The translations under genes and the position numbers were made by a program. Below are positions 18,193 through 26,495 of a stretch of DNA of 64,000 nt, piece after piece. The notes beneath the pieces were generated by a model. It ran no database searches. It worked only from the letters and a program-made list of their open reading frames with translations, and was not told the origin of the DNA. The DNA comes from Clostridium akagii DSM 12554. Lineage in GTDB: Bacteria > Bacillota > Clostridia > Clostridiales > Clostridiaceae. Each line of letters opens with the position of its first letter. The stretch's first letter is position 1. The stretch is taken from contig NZ_JMLK01000014.1 of the NCBI RefSeq assembly GCF_000686725.1, positions 62,001-126,000 of the forward strand, given 5' to 3'.

Positions 18193-18981
18193 TTATTTGT
18201 AAATGTCATGTCCAAACCATTTTATTGATAGTTTAGAAAGTGTTCCATCTTTTTTTAGTTCATCAATTGCTTTTTGATAAGCATCTCTTAATGCTACATC
18301 AGTTTTTCTGAAACCAATGCCAACGGGTTCTTGGTTTAGCATTGATTTAACTCTCTTAAAGTCACTTTTTTTATCTGCAATATAGTAGTCTCCAACTTGT
18401 GGATCTGATACAACAGCTTCTATTCTTCCAGCTTTAAGATCTAGAAAAGCCTCTGTCATACTATTGTATTTTTTAACTTCTTTAATTCCAGTAAGCTTAC
18501 TCAAAACGCCTTGTGCAGTTGTTCCCATCTGAATACCTACAGTTTTTCCATCCAAATCTTTGTCACTATTTATTGCACTATAGTTAGTTCTTACAAATAT
18601 AGCATTTCCACCATAAATGTATGGTTTTGTGAAAATCATTGTTTGTTTTCTTTCATCTGTAATACTTACAGTTGACTGAATTACATCAAATTTATTAGCT
18701 TTAAGTGCTAAAAATATACCATCCCAGGCAGTGGGAACAATTTTAACTTTAAGTCCCATCTTTTTACCTATATCATTTATCATGTCTATATCGAAACCTT
18801 TGATTATATTTGTACTATCCTTAAATTCCATTGGAGGATACGAATCATCAAGACCTACTGTAATAGTTCCTGCTTTTTTCACTTTAGTTAAAGAATCATC
18901 TGCTGTGCTTGTTTTAGTGCATCCAACAAACAAACTTACACTTACTGCTAGTATAGTTATTATCGTTAATATCTTTTTCAC
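18193..18981 (-). CDS. Amino-acid ABC substrate-binding lipoprotein 1
   Basis: Family 3 periplasmic-type binding protein, exported and lipidated: an N-terminal signal peptide ends in the lipobox LFVGC. The conserved PPMEFKD, GFDIDM and DLDGKTVG segments define the two lobes. 262 residues; GTG start at 18981 behind AAAGGGG. It lies directly before the permease and is the first of three tandem paralogues. It has its own consensus promoter. Confidence 0.92.
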   Translation of the reverse strand: MKKILTIITILAVSVSLFVGCTKTSTADDSLTKVKKAGTITVGLDDSYPPMEFKDSTNIIKGFDIDMINDIGKKMGLKVKIVPTAWDGIFLALKANKFDVIQSTVSITDERKQTMIFTKPYIYGGNAIFVRTNYSAINSDKDLDGKTVGIQMGTTAQGVLSKLTGIKEVKKYNSMTEAFLDLKAGRIEAVVSDPQVGDYYIADKKSDFKRVKSMLNQEPVGIGFRKTDVALRDAYQKAIDELKKDGTLSKLSIKWFGHDIYK

Positions 18982-19056
18982 TTAAGTCGCCCCTTTATTT
19001 GTCAACATATAAAATTTCATGTATAAATATTTATTATTTTCATGATTAACATTATA

Positions 19057-19085
19057 ATTATACATAAATTTCACGAAAATAACAA
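19057..19085 (-). promoter_or_regulatory. Promoter of the lipoprotein 1-permease-ATPase unit
   Basis: TTGTTA (19080-19085), 17 nt, TATAAT (19057-19062) on the minus strand. An ArgR-box-like TGTATAAATATTTA follows at 19020-19033 within the leader. Confidence 0.65.
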
Positions 19086-19105
19086 GAGGGCGATAAAAAG
19101 TGACA

Positions 19106-19897
19106 CTATTTTTTGTATATGTCATTTCCAAACCATTTTATGGATATTTTTGAAAGTGTTCCATCTTTTTTAAGTTCATCCATTGCTTTTTGATACTCAT
19201 CTCTTAACGCAACATCGGATTTTCTAAAAGCAGCCCCAATTGGCTCCTGATTTAACATTGACTTAACTTGCTTAAAGTCACTTTTTTTATCTGAGATATA
19301 GTAATCTCCAACTTGTGGATCAGATACAACTGCATCTATTCTTCCAGTTTTAAGATCCATAAACGCTTCTGTCATAGCATTATATTTTTTTACTTCCTTA
19401 ATTCCAGTTATTTTAGCTAACACATCCTGTGCAGTTGTTCCCATTTCAATACCTAAAGTTTTACCATTCAAATCTTTTTCACCATTTATATCGTTATTAG
19501 AAGTTTTTACAAATATAGCATTTCCACCGTATATATATGGTGTTGTGAATATCATCGTTTCTTTTCTTTTGTCTGTAATGCTCACACTAGACTGTATAAG
19601 ATCGAACTTTTTGGCTTTAAGTGCTAAAAATATACCATCCCAAGAAGTTGGTACATATTTAACTTTCACACCCATTTTTTTACCTATATCATTTGCCATA
19701 TCTATATCGAAGCCTTTGATCTTGTTTGCGCTATCCTTAAACTCCATTGGCGGATAGGTATCATCAATTCCTATGGTAATAGTTCCTGCATCTTTAACCT
19801 TTGTTAAAGATCCATCAGTAGTACTGCTTTTACCGCACCCAACAAATACAAATACCCCTATTGTTAATATAGTTACTAAACTTATTATTTTTTTCAT
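19106..19897 (-). CDS. Amino-acid ABC substrate-binding lipoprotein 2
   Basis: Close paralogue of the neighbouring binding proteins, 263 residues, with the same PPMEFKD, GFDIDMAND and SDPQVGDYYI blocks. Signal peptide with lipobox VFVGC. AAGGGGTG precedes the ATG. The side-chain pocket differs slightly (for example GAAFRKSD against GIGFRKTD in copy 1), which might change ligand preference. It has its own promoter, so its level can differ from copy 1. Confidence 0.92.
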   Translation of the reverse strand: MKKIISLVTILTIGVFVFVGCGKSSTTDGSLTKVKDAGTITIGIDDTYPPMEFKDSANKIKGFDIDMANDIGKKMGVKVKYVPTSWDGIFLALKAKKFDLIQSSVSITDKRKETMIFTTPYIYGGNAIFVKTSNNDINGEKDLNGKTLGIEMGTTAQDVLAKITGIKEVKKYNAMTEAFMDLKTGRIDAVVSDPQVGDYYISDKKSDFKQVKSMLNQEPIGAAFRKSDVALRDEYQKAMDELKKDGTLSKISIKWFGNDIYKK

Positions 19898-19934
19898 ATA
19901 GACACCCCTTTTTATTAATCAACATATTAATCCT

Positions 19935-19963
19935 ATTATATATAGATATTGTCAATAAATCAA
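19935..19963 (-). promoter_or_regulatory. Promoter of binding lipoprotein 2
   Basis: TTGATT (19958-19963), 17 nt, TATAAT (19935-19940) on the minus strand, about 40 nt before the start codon. Confidence 0.65.
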
Positions 19964-20013
19964 CTGTTTAATTATCAATTCAATAAATATTTTTCTCATA
20001 ACATATTATTTCA

Positions 20014-20811
20014 TTAATTATAAAGGTCTTGTGCAAACCATTTGATAGATAATTTTGAAAGTGTGCCATCTGCTTTAAGTTGGTCAATTGCTTTTTGGTA
20101 TGCATCACGCAAAGCTATATCAGATTTTCTAAAACAAGCTCCAATAGGCTCTTGATTTAACATTGTTTTTGATCTCTTAAAATCACTCTTCTTATCAGAA
20201 ATATAATAATCTCCAACTTGAGGATCTGATACAACACCATCTACTCTACCAGTTTTAAGATCCATAAACGCTTCTGTAGTTGAATTATATTTTTTAATTT
20301 CCTTAATTCCACTTATTTTATTTAGGACTTCCTGTGAAGTTGAGCCTATCTCTATTCCTAAAATTTTTCCATTCAAATCTTTTTCGCTACTTATTGCATT
20401 ATCTTTTGTCCTTACAAATACTGCATTTCCCCCATATATATATGGTTTTGTGAAAATCATAGTCTTTTTTCTTTCACCCGTAATACTTATACTAGATTGT
20501 ACTGCATCAAATTTTTTAGAGTTAAGAGCTAAAAATATACCATCTAAAGTTGTTGGCACATATTTAACTTTAACACCCATTTTTTTACCTACAGCATTTG
20601 CCATATCTATATCAAAACCCTTTATTGTGTTTGTACTATCCTTAAATTCCATTGGAGGATACGTATCATCTATGCCTATGGAAATGATTCCTGCACTTTT
20701 CACCTTTGTCAGTGAGGTATCAACACCTGCTTCTGATCCACTTCCCACGCATCCAACAAACATGAATACACTTACTGTTAATATAACTGCCATTGTTAAT
20801 ATTTTTTTCAT
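20014..20811 (-). CDS. Amino-acid ABC substrate-binding lipoprotein 3
   Basis: Third tandem paralogue, 265 residues, lipobox MFVGC. It is slightly more diverged than copies 1 and 2 in the hinge region (IEIGSTSQEVLNK against MGTTAQ in the others) and has an extra GSGSEAGVD linker after the lipid cysteine. No permease or ATPase accompanies it, so it probably shares the downstream transporter. GAAGGAG precedes the ATG. Confidence 0.92.
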   Translation of the reverse strand: MKKILTMAVILTVSVFMFVGCVGSGSEAGVDTSLTKVKSAGIISIGIDDTYPPMEFKDSTNTIKGFDIDMANAVGKKMGVKVKYVPTTLDGIFLALNSKKFDAVQSSISITGERKKTMIFTKPYIYGGNAVFVRTKDNAISSEKDLNGKILGIEIGSTSQEVLNKISGIKEIKKYNSTTEAFMDLKTGRVDGVVSDPQVGDYYISDKKSDFKRSKTMLNQEPIGACFRKSDIALRDAYQKAIDQLKADGTLSKLSIKWFAQDLYN

Positions 20812-20887
20812 TTTGACGCTCCTTCTTCTATAATGTATAAATATATAAACACTTTATCTTGTTAACGCATTAAAGCGTAGCATTGTT

Positions 20888-20916
20888 ATTGTACATAATT
20901 TTCTTATAAATAGCAA
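20888..20916 (-). promoter_or_regulatory. Promoter of binding lipoprotein 3
   Basis: TTGCTA (20911-20916), 17 nt, TACAAT (20888-20893) on the minus strand. An ArgR-box-like TGTATAAATATATA lies in the leader at 20834-20847. Confidence 0.6.
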
Positions 20917-20966
20917 GCGATTAAAAACAGTGACAAGATTCAAGTTAATGTTTTAACTATAGATAA

Positions 20967-20995
20967 TTGACAAATGCAGAACTATATCGTATTAT
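20967..20995 (+). promoter_or_regulatory. Promoter of the arsR-CoADR operon
   Basis: Perfect TTGACA (20967-20972), 17 nt, TATTAT (20990-20995). AT-rich partly symmetric sequence around TTTGAATATAGTAATA just downstream could bind the ArsR protein encoded next. Confidence 0.75.
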
Positions 20996-21041
20996 TTGAA
21001 TATAGTAATATTATGATTTAAATAAAAGGATTGTGATCTAC

Positions 21042-21326
21042 ATGGATATGGATACAAATTATTCAAAATACACTGAAACTGCTGAACTACTAAAAGTACT
21101 GGCTCATCCAGTGCGGCTTTGCATAGTAAATGGATTAATTGAAAACGGTGGCTGTAATGTTAGCCATATGCAGGAATGCCTTAACATTCCACAATCAACA
21201 GTTTCTCAGCATCTGCAAAAACTTAAATCTGCTGGTGTTATTGAAGGAAAACGTAATGGTCTTGAAATGAACTATAAAGTCTGTGACGAGCGGGTTATAG
21301 CTTTTATTAAAAATATGTTAGATTAG
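21042..21326 (+). CDS. ArsR-family regulator, possibly sulfur/persulfide-responsive
   Basis: Winged-helix ArsR repressor, about 94 residues: LAHPVRLCIVNGL then the recognition helix PQSTVSQHLQKLKSAGVI. It lacks the classical metal ELCVCDL box but has four cysteines (RLCIV, GGCNV, MQEC, YKVCD), which could act as thiol sensors as in SqrR/BigR. It is co-transcribed with the sulfur-transfer fusion 11 nt downstream, supporting persulfide sensing (inference). Start codon is uncertain among GTG 21033, ATG 21042 and ATG 21048. Confidence 0.8.
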   Translation: MDMDTNYSKYTETAELLKVLAHPVRLCIVNGLIENGGCNVSHMQECLNIPQSTVSQHLQKLKSAGVIEGKRNGLEMNYKVCDERVIAFIKNMLD

Positions 21327-21337
21327 GAGTGATTTTT

Positions 21338-23794
21338 ATGGCAAAAAAAATAATTATTGTAGGTGGCGTGGCTGGTGGTGCTTCTACTGCTGCAAGGCTA
21401 AGAAGACTTGATGATAATGCAGAAATAATAATGCTTGAAAAAGGTGATTATATATCTTTCGCTAACTGTGGTTTACCTTATTATATTGGTAATAAAATTA
21501 AACAAAGAGAAAAATTAATTGTTCAAACTCCTGAAAGTATGATGGAAAGATTTAATTTAGATGTAAGAATAAACAATGAAGTTTTAGAAGTTGATGCAAA
21601 AAACTGTGTTGTAAATATAAAAAATAAAAATGGAGATACATACAAGGAAACTTATGATTATCTTGTACTATCCCCTGGAGCAAAACCAATGAAACCACCC
21701 ATTGAAGGTATTGAAAGTAAACGCATTATGACACTAAAAAATATTCCTGATACAGATAGGATAAAAAAAGCAGTAGATTCAGAGGATATAAAAACTGCTG
21801 TAATTATTGGTGGCGGCTTTATCGGAATAGAGATGGCAGAAAATTTAAAGGAAAAAGGAATTGATGTTACTCTTGTTGAAGCAGCCAATCACATTTTAGC
21901 CCCTTTTGATTCTGATATGTCAGTAATTGCTGAAAAAGAGATGGAGACTAACGGCGTAAATCTAATTTTAGGCGATGGAGTTAAATCCTTTAAGGATAAT
22001 GCAAAGGATAATGCAAAAGATACTGAAATAACTCTTTCCAGCGGCTTAAAATTAAACGCTGATCTTATTATATTATCCATAGGTGTTACTCCCGATACCG
22101 CCTTTATAAAAAATAGCGGTATAGACTTTGGAAAACGTGGACACATACTAGTAAATAAAAATATGAAGACAAATATTGATAATATATATGCAGTGGGCGA
22201 TGCTGTGGAAGTAATTGATTTTGTAAACGGTCAAAATACTTCTGTAGCTCTAGCTGGTCCTGCTAATAAACAGGGAAGAATTGTAGCTGACAATATTAGT
22301 GGTAAAGCTAGCCAGTTTAATGGTGCTCAAGGTACATCTATACTTAAAGTTTTTGATTTAACCGCTGCAAGTACTGGTAACAATGAGCGAACTTTAGATA
22401 AATTAGATATTCCGCATAAAGTGATTTACGTTCACCCTGCATCTCATGCATCCTACTACCCTGCGTCTCTTAATCTTTCCATAAAACTTATTTTTAATGA
22501 CAATGGAAACATTTTAGGTGCCCAGGCTATAGGTTATGATGGCGTTGATAAAAGAATTGATGTTATAGCTTCAGTTATGCGTTTAAAAGGAACTATTTAT
22601 GATTTAACTGAACTTGAGCTTAGTTATGCTCCACCTTTTTCCTCTGCAAAAGATCCTGTTAACATGGCTGGTTTTGCAGCAGAAAATGTACTTAGCGGAT
22701 TAAGTCAAGTTATAACTCCAAATGAGCTTTTAAATTATGATCTTAGTGGCAGTGTTCTTGTGGACGTTCGTTCCACCATTGAATTTGAAAATGGCCACCT
22801 AGATGGCGCTATAAACATGCCTGTAGATAATTTGCGTAGATCTTTTTATAATCTTCCTAAAGAAAAAGAGATTATAGTTTATTGTCAGGTTGGAATTCGT
22901 GGATATATAGCTGAGAGAATACTTAGACAAAATGGCTTTAATGTAAAAAACTTAACTGGTGGATACAAAACCATGTCAACTCTAGGTTACAAGCCTAATA
23001 ATAATGTTATTAAAAAAGAGGTTGCTTTTGACCTTGCAAGTCCCGTAACCACAGAAAAGAAAGACAATTTTGATAAGACTTTGGATGCTTGTGGTTTATG
23101 TTGCCCTGGACCTTTAATGCAGGTTAAAGCTTCTATAGACGAACTTCAAGGTGGACACATACTTAAAGTCATGGCTACAGACCCAGGATTTTATGAAGAT
23201 ATAAAAGCTTGGTGCTCTAAAACAGGAAATACCTTGGTAAACATTGAAAGACAAGGTCCTAATACAAGCGCGTTTATAAAAAAAGCACAAGATGAGGCAG
23301 ATAATTTATACTCAGCTACTGTGAAGGACAATAAAACAATGGTAGTTTTCAGTGGGGATTTAGATAAGGCTATTGCCTCATTTATAATTGCAAATGGTGC
23401 TGCTTCGATGGGTAAAAAGGTTACTATGTTCTTTACTTTCTGGGGACTTAATGTACTAAGAAAGCCTGAAAAAGTTGAAGTTAAAAAGAATTTTATTGGT
23501 AAGATGTTTGGACTTATGATGCCTAGAGGCAGTAAAAAATTACAGCTTTCAAAGATGAATATGATGGGCATGGGTTCCAAAATGATCCGAATGGTTATGA
23601 AAAACAATAACATTTCCTCTTTAGAAGATTTAATAACTTCCGCAGTAGACAGCGGCATAGAAATAGTTGCCTGCCAAATGTCCATGGATGTTATGGGAAT
23701 TAAAAAAGAAGAACTTATTGATGGGGTTAAAATTGCAGGGGTTGGATATTACCTTGGAGAAGCAGAAGACGCTAACGTGAACTTGTTTATTTAA
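21338..23794 (+). CDS. CoA-disulfide reductase-rhodanese-TusA-DsrE fusion protein
   Basis: An 818-residue cytoplasmic protein with four sulfur-handling modules. Residues ~1-445: FAD/NAD(P)H-dependent CoA-disulfide reductase with GGVAGG dinucleotide site and active Cys44 in SFANCGLPYY. Residues ~455-550: rhodanese with active-site loop CQVGIR (~Cys514). Residues ~575-645: TusA-like carrier with CPGP. Residues ~665-818: DsrE-like domain with a long Met-rich insert. Such fusions reduce CoA or protein persulfides and pass sulfane sulfur between cysteines. Start at ATG 21338, 8 nt after AGGAG. Confidence 0.92.
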   Translation: MAKKIIIVGGVAGGASTAARLRRLDDNAEIIMLEKGDYISFANCGLPYYIGNKIKQREKLIVQTPESMMERFNLDVRINNEVLEVDAKNCVVNIKNKNGDTYKETYDYLVLSPGAKPMKPPIEGIESKRIMTLKNIPDTDRIKKAVDSEDIKTAVIIGGGFIGIEMAENLKEKGIDVTLVEAANHILAPFDSDMSVIAEKEMETNGVNLILGDGVKSFKDNAKDNAKDTEITLSSGLKLNADLIILSIGVTPDTAFIKNSGIDFGKRGHILVNKNMKTNIDNIYAVGDAVEVIDFVNGQNTSVALAGPANKQGRIVADNISGKASQFNGAQGTSILKVFDLTAASTGNNERTLDKLDIPHKVIYVHPASHASYYPASLNLSIKLIFNDNGNILGAQAIGYDGVDKRIDVIASVMRLKGTIYDLTELELSYAPPFSSAKDPVNMAGFAAENVLSGLSQVITPNELLNYDLSGSVLVDVRSTIEFENGHLDGAINMPVDNLRRSFYNLPKEKEIIVYCQVGIRGYIAERILRQNGFNVKNLTGGYKTMSTLGYKPNNNVIKKEVAFDLASPVTTEKKDNFDKTLDACGLCCPGPLMQVKASIDELQGGHILKVMATDPGFYEDIKAWCSKTGNTLVNIERQGPNTSAFIKKAQDEADNLYSATVKDNKTMVVFSGDLDKAIASFIIANGAASMGKKVTMFFTFWGLNVLRKPEKVEVKKNFIGKMFGLMMPRGSKKLQLSKMNMMGMGSKMIRMVMKNNNISSLEDLITSAVDSGIEIVACQMSMDVMGIKKEELIDGVKIAGVGYYLGEAEDANVNLFI

Positions 23795-23826
23795 TTTATG
23801 ATAGCATTTAATGAACTATGAGAAGA

Positions 23827-23886
23827 AGCAAGGCTAACCACGCGAAAGAGTCTACCGAGAAGCATCCGAACGTGTTTAGCCTTGCT
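23827..23886. repeat. Long GC-richer hairpin between convergent genes
   Basis: AGCAAGGCTAACCACG (23827-23842) pairs with 23871-23886 with one mismatch around a 28-nt loop. It is clearly richer in GC than its surroundings. It may be the terminator of the CoADR fusion, but only a weak T-rich tail follows; a structured RNA or a remnant repeat is possible. Confidence 0.5.
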
Positions 23887-23907
23887 GTCCTCATTTTATA
23901 AAGTGGG

Positions 23908-24687
23908 TCATAATCCATTGCTGATTGTTTCTACCTTATCCGTGATTTTTCTCAGCTGCTCAGAACTTGTTCCTAGAATTCTTATTATCATTCCACTAGT
24001 GAAACTTTCACTTATACCAAATTCAATATTTTCATGTTCACCTAAAAACTTTAATAAATCTGCTTTTAAGTTTTTCGAAATATTTTCACTAAATATAATC
24101 ATGTTTGCCTGGTGATTATATTTTTCATAAAAACCTATACCCGTAAGTTCTTGCTCCTTTGGTCTTAGCAGTGTGTTATCCATAAAGATGAGCTTATCCT
24201 CTAGGTACACTTTAGTCTTTGAACTAAAACTTAAAAATTCAAATACTTCATTATTTTTGTATCGGCCGCAAGATATTATTTCTCTTAGAATCAATTTGCA
24301 GTGTTTTTTTAGTCTAATATCAATGCCTGAAATAAAATTCGAATCAACAAATGGAATAGTTGGCATTGGCATATATGAAAAATTGCTACCTTCCTCCATA
24401 TTAACACTTAGTTTTTGAGTGGCCACCCCACCCCTCATTTTGAAAATCTTTGTGTAAGCTTGAGAATAACTGTGGATATTCGAATCTTTTGCTAGATTTA
24501 TTTTTATGTGGTATTGGTCACCTTCTAAAATTCCTGCAGATACGTTTAAAATGCATAATTTCATTTTAGTGTAATCTTCATTATAAAATGGCTTTAAAAT
24601 TTTTAATGGTGATGTAAAATAAGAGTCACCGATTATAGTCTTGCCGTTTTTAACCTTTAATTCTAAATTTAAAGTACCCTTACCCAT
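23908..24687 (-). CDS. ureD: Urease accessory protein UreD (UreH)
   Basis: 259-residue scaffold protein that binds apo-urease and recruits UreF and UreG for nickel insertion. Family features include LNVSAGILEGDQYHI, the QAYTKIFKM segment and PTIPFVDSNF. It is the last gene of the ureABCEFGD operon, beginning immediately after the ureG stop (TAAATG), hence translational coupling. No domain is missing. Confidence 0.9.
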   Translation of the reverse strand: MGKGTLNLELKVKNGKTIIGDSYFTSPLKILKPFYNEDYTKMKLCILNVSAGILEGDQYHIKINLAKDSNIHSYSQAYTKIFKMRGGVATQKLSVNMEEGSNFSYMPMPTIPFVDSNFISGIDIRLKKHCKLILREIISCGRYKNNEVFEFLSFSSKTKVYLEDKLIFMDNTLLRPKEQELTGIGFYEKYNHQANMIIFSENISKNLKADLLKFLGEHENIEFGISESFTSGMIIRILGTSSEQLRKITDKVETISNGL

Positions 24688-25296
24688 TTAGAGGCCTTCT
24701 AATAAAGCATTTGTTTTAATCCACTGAATAACTTCATTTAGTCCTATTTTTTCATTTAGATCCGTAAATATAAAGGGTCTTTCCCCTCTCATCTTTTTTG
24801 AGTCCCGTTCCATTACTTCAAGATTTGCACCAACATAAGGTGCTAAGTCTATTTTATTTATTACAAGTAAATCTGAACGTACAACACCAGGTCCACCTTT
24901 TCTAGGGATTTTGTCCCCCTCCGCCACATCAATTACATAGATTGTTGAATCTGCGAGTTCTGGGCTAAAGGTTGCAGAAAGGTTATCTCCGCCGCTTTCT
25001 ATAAACACAATTTCTATATCTTTAAATTTATTTGTAAGTTCCTCCACTGCCTCAAGGTTCATAGAAGCGTCTTCTCTTATTGCTGTGTGAGGACATCCAC
25101 CTGTTTCAACACCAATTATTTTTTCCTTTGGCAAAACACTATTGGCTACAAGGAATTCCGCATCTTCTTTTGTGTATATATCATTAGTAATTACACCAAT
25201 ATTATAGTCCTTACTCATAACTCTTGTTAGTCTTTCGATTAAAGCTGTTTTTCCAGAACCAACGGGCCCTGCGATACCAATTTTTACATAACTCAT
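24688..25296 (-). CDS. ureG: Urease accessory GTPase UreG
   Basis: 202-residue SIMIBI-class GTPase supplying energy and nickel for urease maturation. P-loop GPVGSGKT, the metal-binding [11 protein letters not shown] (CPH motif), FIESGGDNL and NKIDLAPY (guanine specificity) are all present. Lies between ureF and ureD with tight spacing. Confidence 0.96.
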   Translation of the reverse strand: MSYVKIGIAGPVGSGKTALIERLTRVMSKDYNIGVITNDIYTKEDAEFLVANSVLPKEKIIGVETGGCPHTAIREDASMNLEAVEELTNKFKDIEIVFIESGGDNLSATFSPELADSTIYVIDVAEGDKIPRKGGPGVVRSDLLVINKIDLAPYVGANLEVMERDSKKMRGERPFIFTDLNEKIGLNEVIQWIKTNALLEGL

Positions 25297-25307
25297 AGTT
25301 TTCTCCT

Positions 25308-26000
25308 TTAAGACATATACAGTCTTGAATAAAGTTCTTCATGTTCCATAGCTCTTATGTCAAAACTAATGCAACATCTTCCTATATCATCAATACTAAG
25401 TTTTTCTATTTCAATAGTCATTTTCTGAAGCAGTTCTTGAACCCCAAATAAAATCTCTTGTCCATCAACTTGACCTAAAGGTATAAGTTTTGCACAATTA
25501 TTCACTACGGAAGAAGCTGCATTATACAAGTATGATCTTAGTGCATTTTCCTTAGGAATTTTCGCTAGTGCGGAAAAACTACCATATACAATGCTATGTT
25601 GTCCCATGCACTCACCACTTTTTATTGTGTCCCCATATTCTATAATAAATTTTTCCTTATAAAATTTTTCAATAAGTTTAATGAATCTTATACATAATTT
25701 CGAGCTTCCCTCTTTCATTTCCCTTGAAGCTTTGACTGCCCATAAAATTTCATCAAGCTCTATAATTTTTTTCATATCATTATTGTTGGTATATTCATAG
25801 GCAAGCTTTACAGCTAAAAAATCACCATACATATAACTATTCCAGAGTACACTTTTCAAGTATTCCTCTGCACTTTTTTTGTCTTTTATAATTCCTTTTT
25901 GAACATAAGTTTCTAGCCCATTAGACTGAGTATAAGACCCAATTGGAAATACAGAATCACTTATCTGAAGCATGGTGAAAAACTGATCTTTAGTGCTCAT
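25308..26000 (-). CDS. ureF: Urease accessory protein UreF
   Basis: All-helical UreF, about 230 residues, beginning [30 protein letters not shown], where the [13 protein letters not shown] block is typical. It bridges UreD-urease and UreG. I start at ATG 26000 with GGAG 10 nt upstream; the first 11 nt overlap the His-rich end of ureE. Confidence 0.93.
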   Translation of the reverse strand: MSTKDQFFTMLQISDSVFPIGSYTQSNGLETYVQKGIIKDKKSAEEYLKSVLWNSYMYGDFLAVKLAYEYTNNNDMKKIIELDEILWAVKASREMKEGSSKLCIRFIKLIEKFYKEKFIIEYGDTIKSGECMGQHSIVYGSFSALAKIPKENALRSYLYNAASSVVNNCAKLIPLGQVDGQEILFGVQELLQKMTIEIEKLSIDDIGRCCISFDIRAMEHEELYSRLYMS

Positions 26001-26433
26001 GATGATGATGCTCCAAAGCATTGGTTAATTTTTGCATAGTCTTATTAGGTTTAAAACCTTTCTTTTCAAGAAGCTTAAATAGGGGTTCATCATAATTAAC
26101 TATTATTTCATCTCCATTTAAAAATAAGGGAATATGTTTATTACCAATTTCATAACATATTTTACCCATTTCCTCCATAGTTTTTGGCCTTATTGAAATG
26201 GCTTCACATTGGGGTATTGTAATAATCACAATCTCTTTTGAATCAGAGTATATTATATCGCCATCATTTAATTTTGATGGCTTTGTAAGTTTTATTCCTA
26301 TATCTTTTCCATTCTTAGAAGTCTTTTTTAGAATTTTTTTATCCACATCAAACCAGTCCACAAAAATTTCATCTATATCTTTTGTTGCATTATTCGTATC
26401 TTTTATATTGCCTAAAATTTTATCAATCAGCAT
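25990..26433 (-). CDS. ureE: Urease nickel metallochaperone UreE
   Basis: About 147 residues. It delivers nickel to the UreD/F/G complex. The C-terminus ends in HHHHEH, a native nickel-binding tail, not a cloning tag. ATG 26433 is preceded by GGAG; the upstream extension to 26478 lacks a ribosome site. Lies between ureC and ureF. Confidence 0.92.
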   Translation of the reverse strand: MLIDKILGNIKDTNNATKDIDEIFVDWFDVDKKILKKTSKNGKDIGIKLTKPSKLNDGDIIYSDSKEIVIITIPQCEAISIRPKTMEEMGKICYEIGNKHIPLFLNGDEIIVNYDEPLFKLLEKKGFKPNKTMQKLTNALEHHHHEH

Positions 26434-26495
26434 ATTTTTCTCCATTTCACTTTTTATAAATGTAAAATACAAAGTCAACCGTACTAGACCATTTT

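Noticed and set aside
23191-23685. Open frame antisense to the CoADR fusion gene
   Set aside because: Lies wholly within the DsrE-coding part of a well-supported gene; no start signals.
23827-23886. Integron attC site
   Set aside because: Stem-loop shape is similar, but the outer bases do not fit the RYYYAAC/GTTRRRY cores and no integrase or cassette is near.
25990-26010. Engineered His tag on UreE
   Set aside because: HHHHEH at the UreE C-terminus is a native nickel-binding tail and is embedded in an overlap with ureF.
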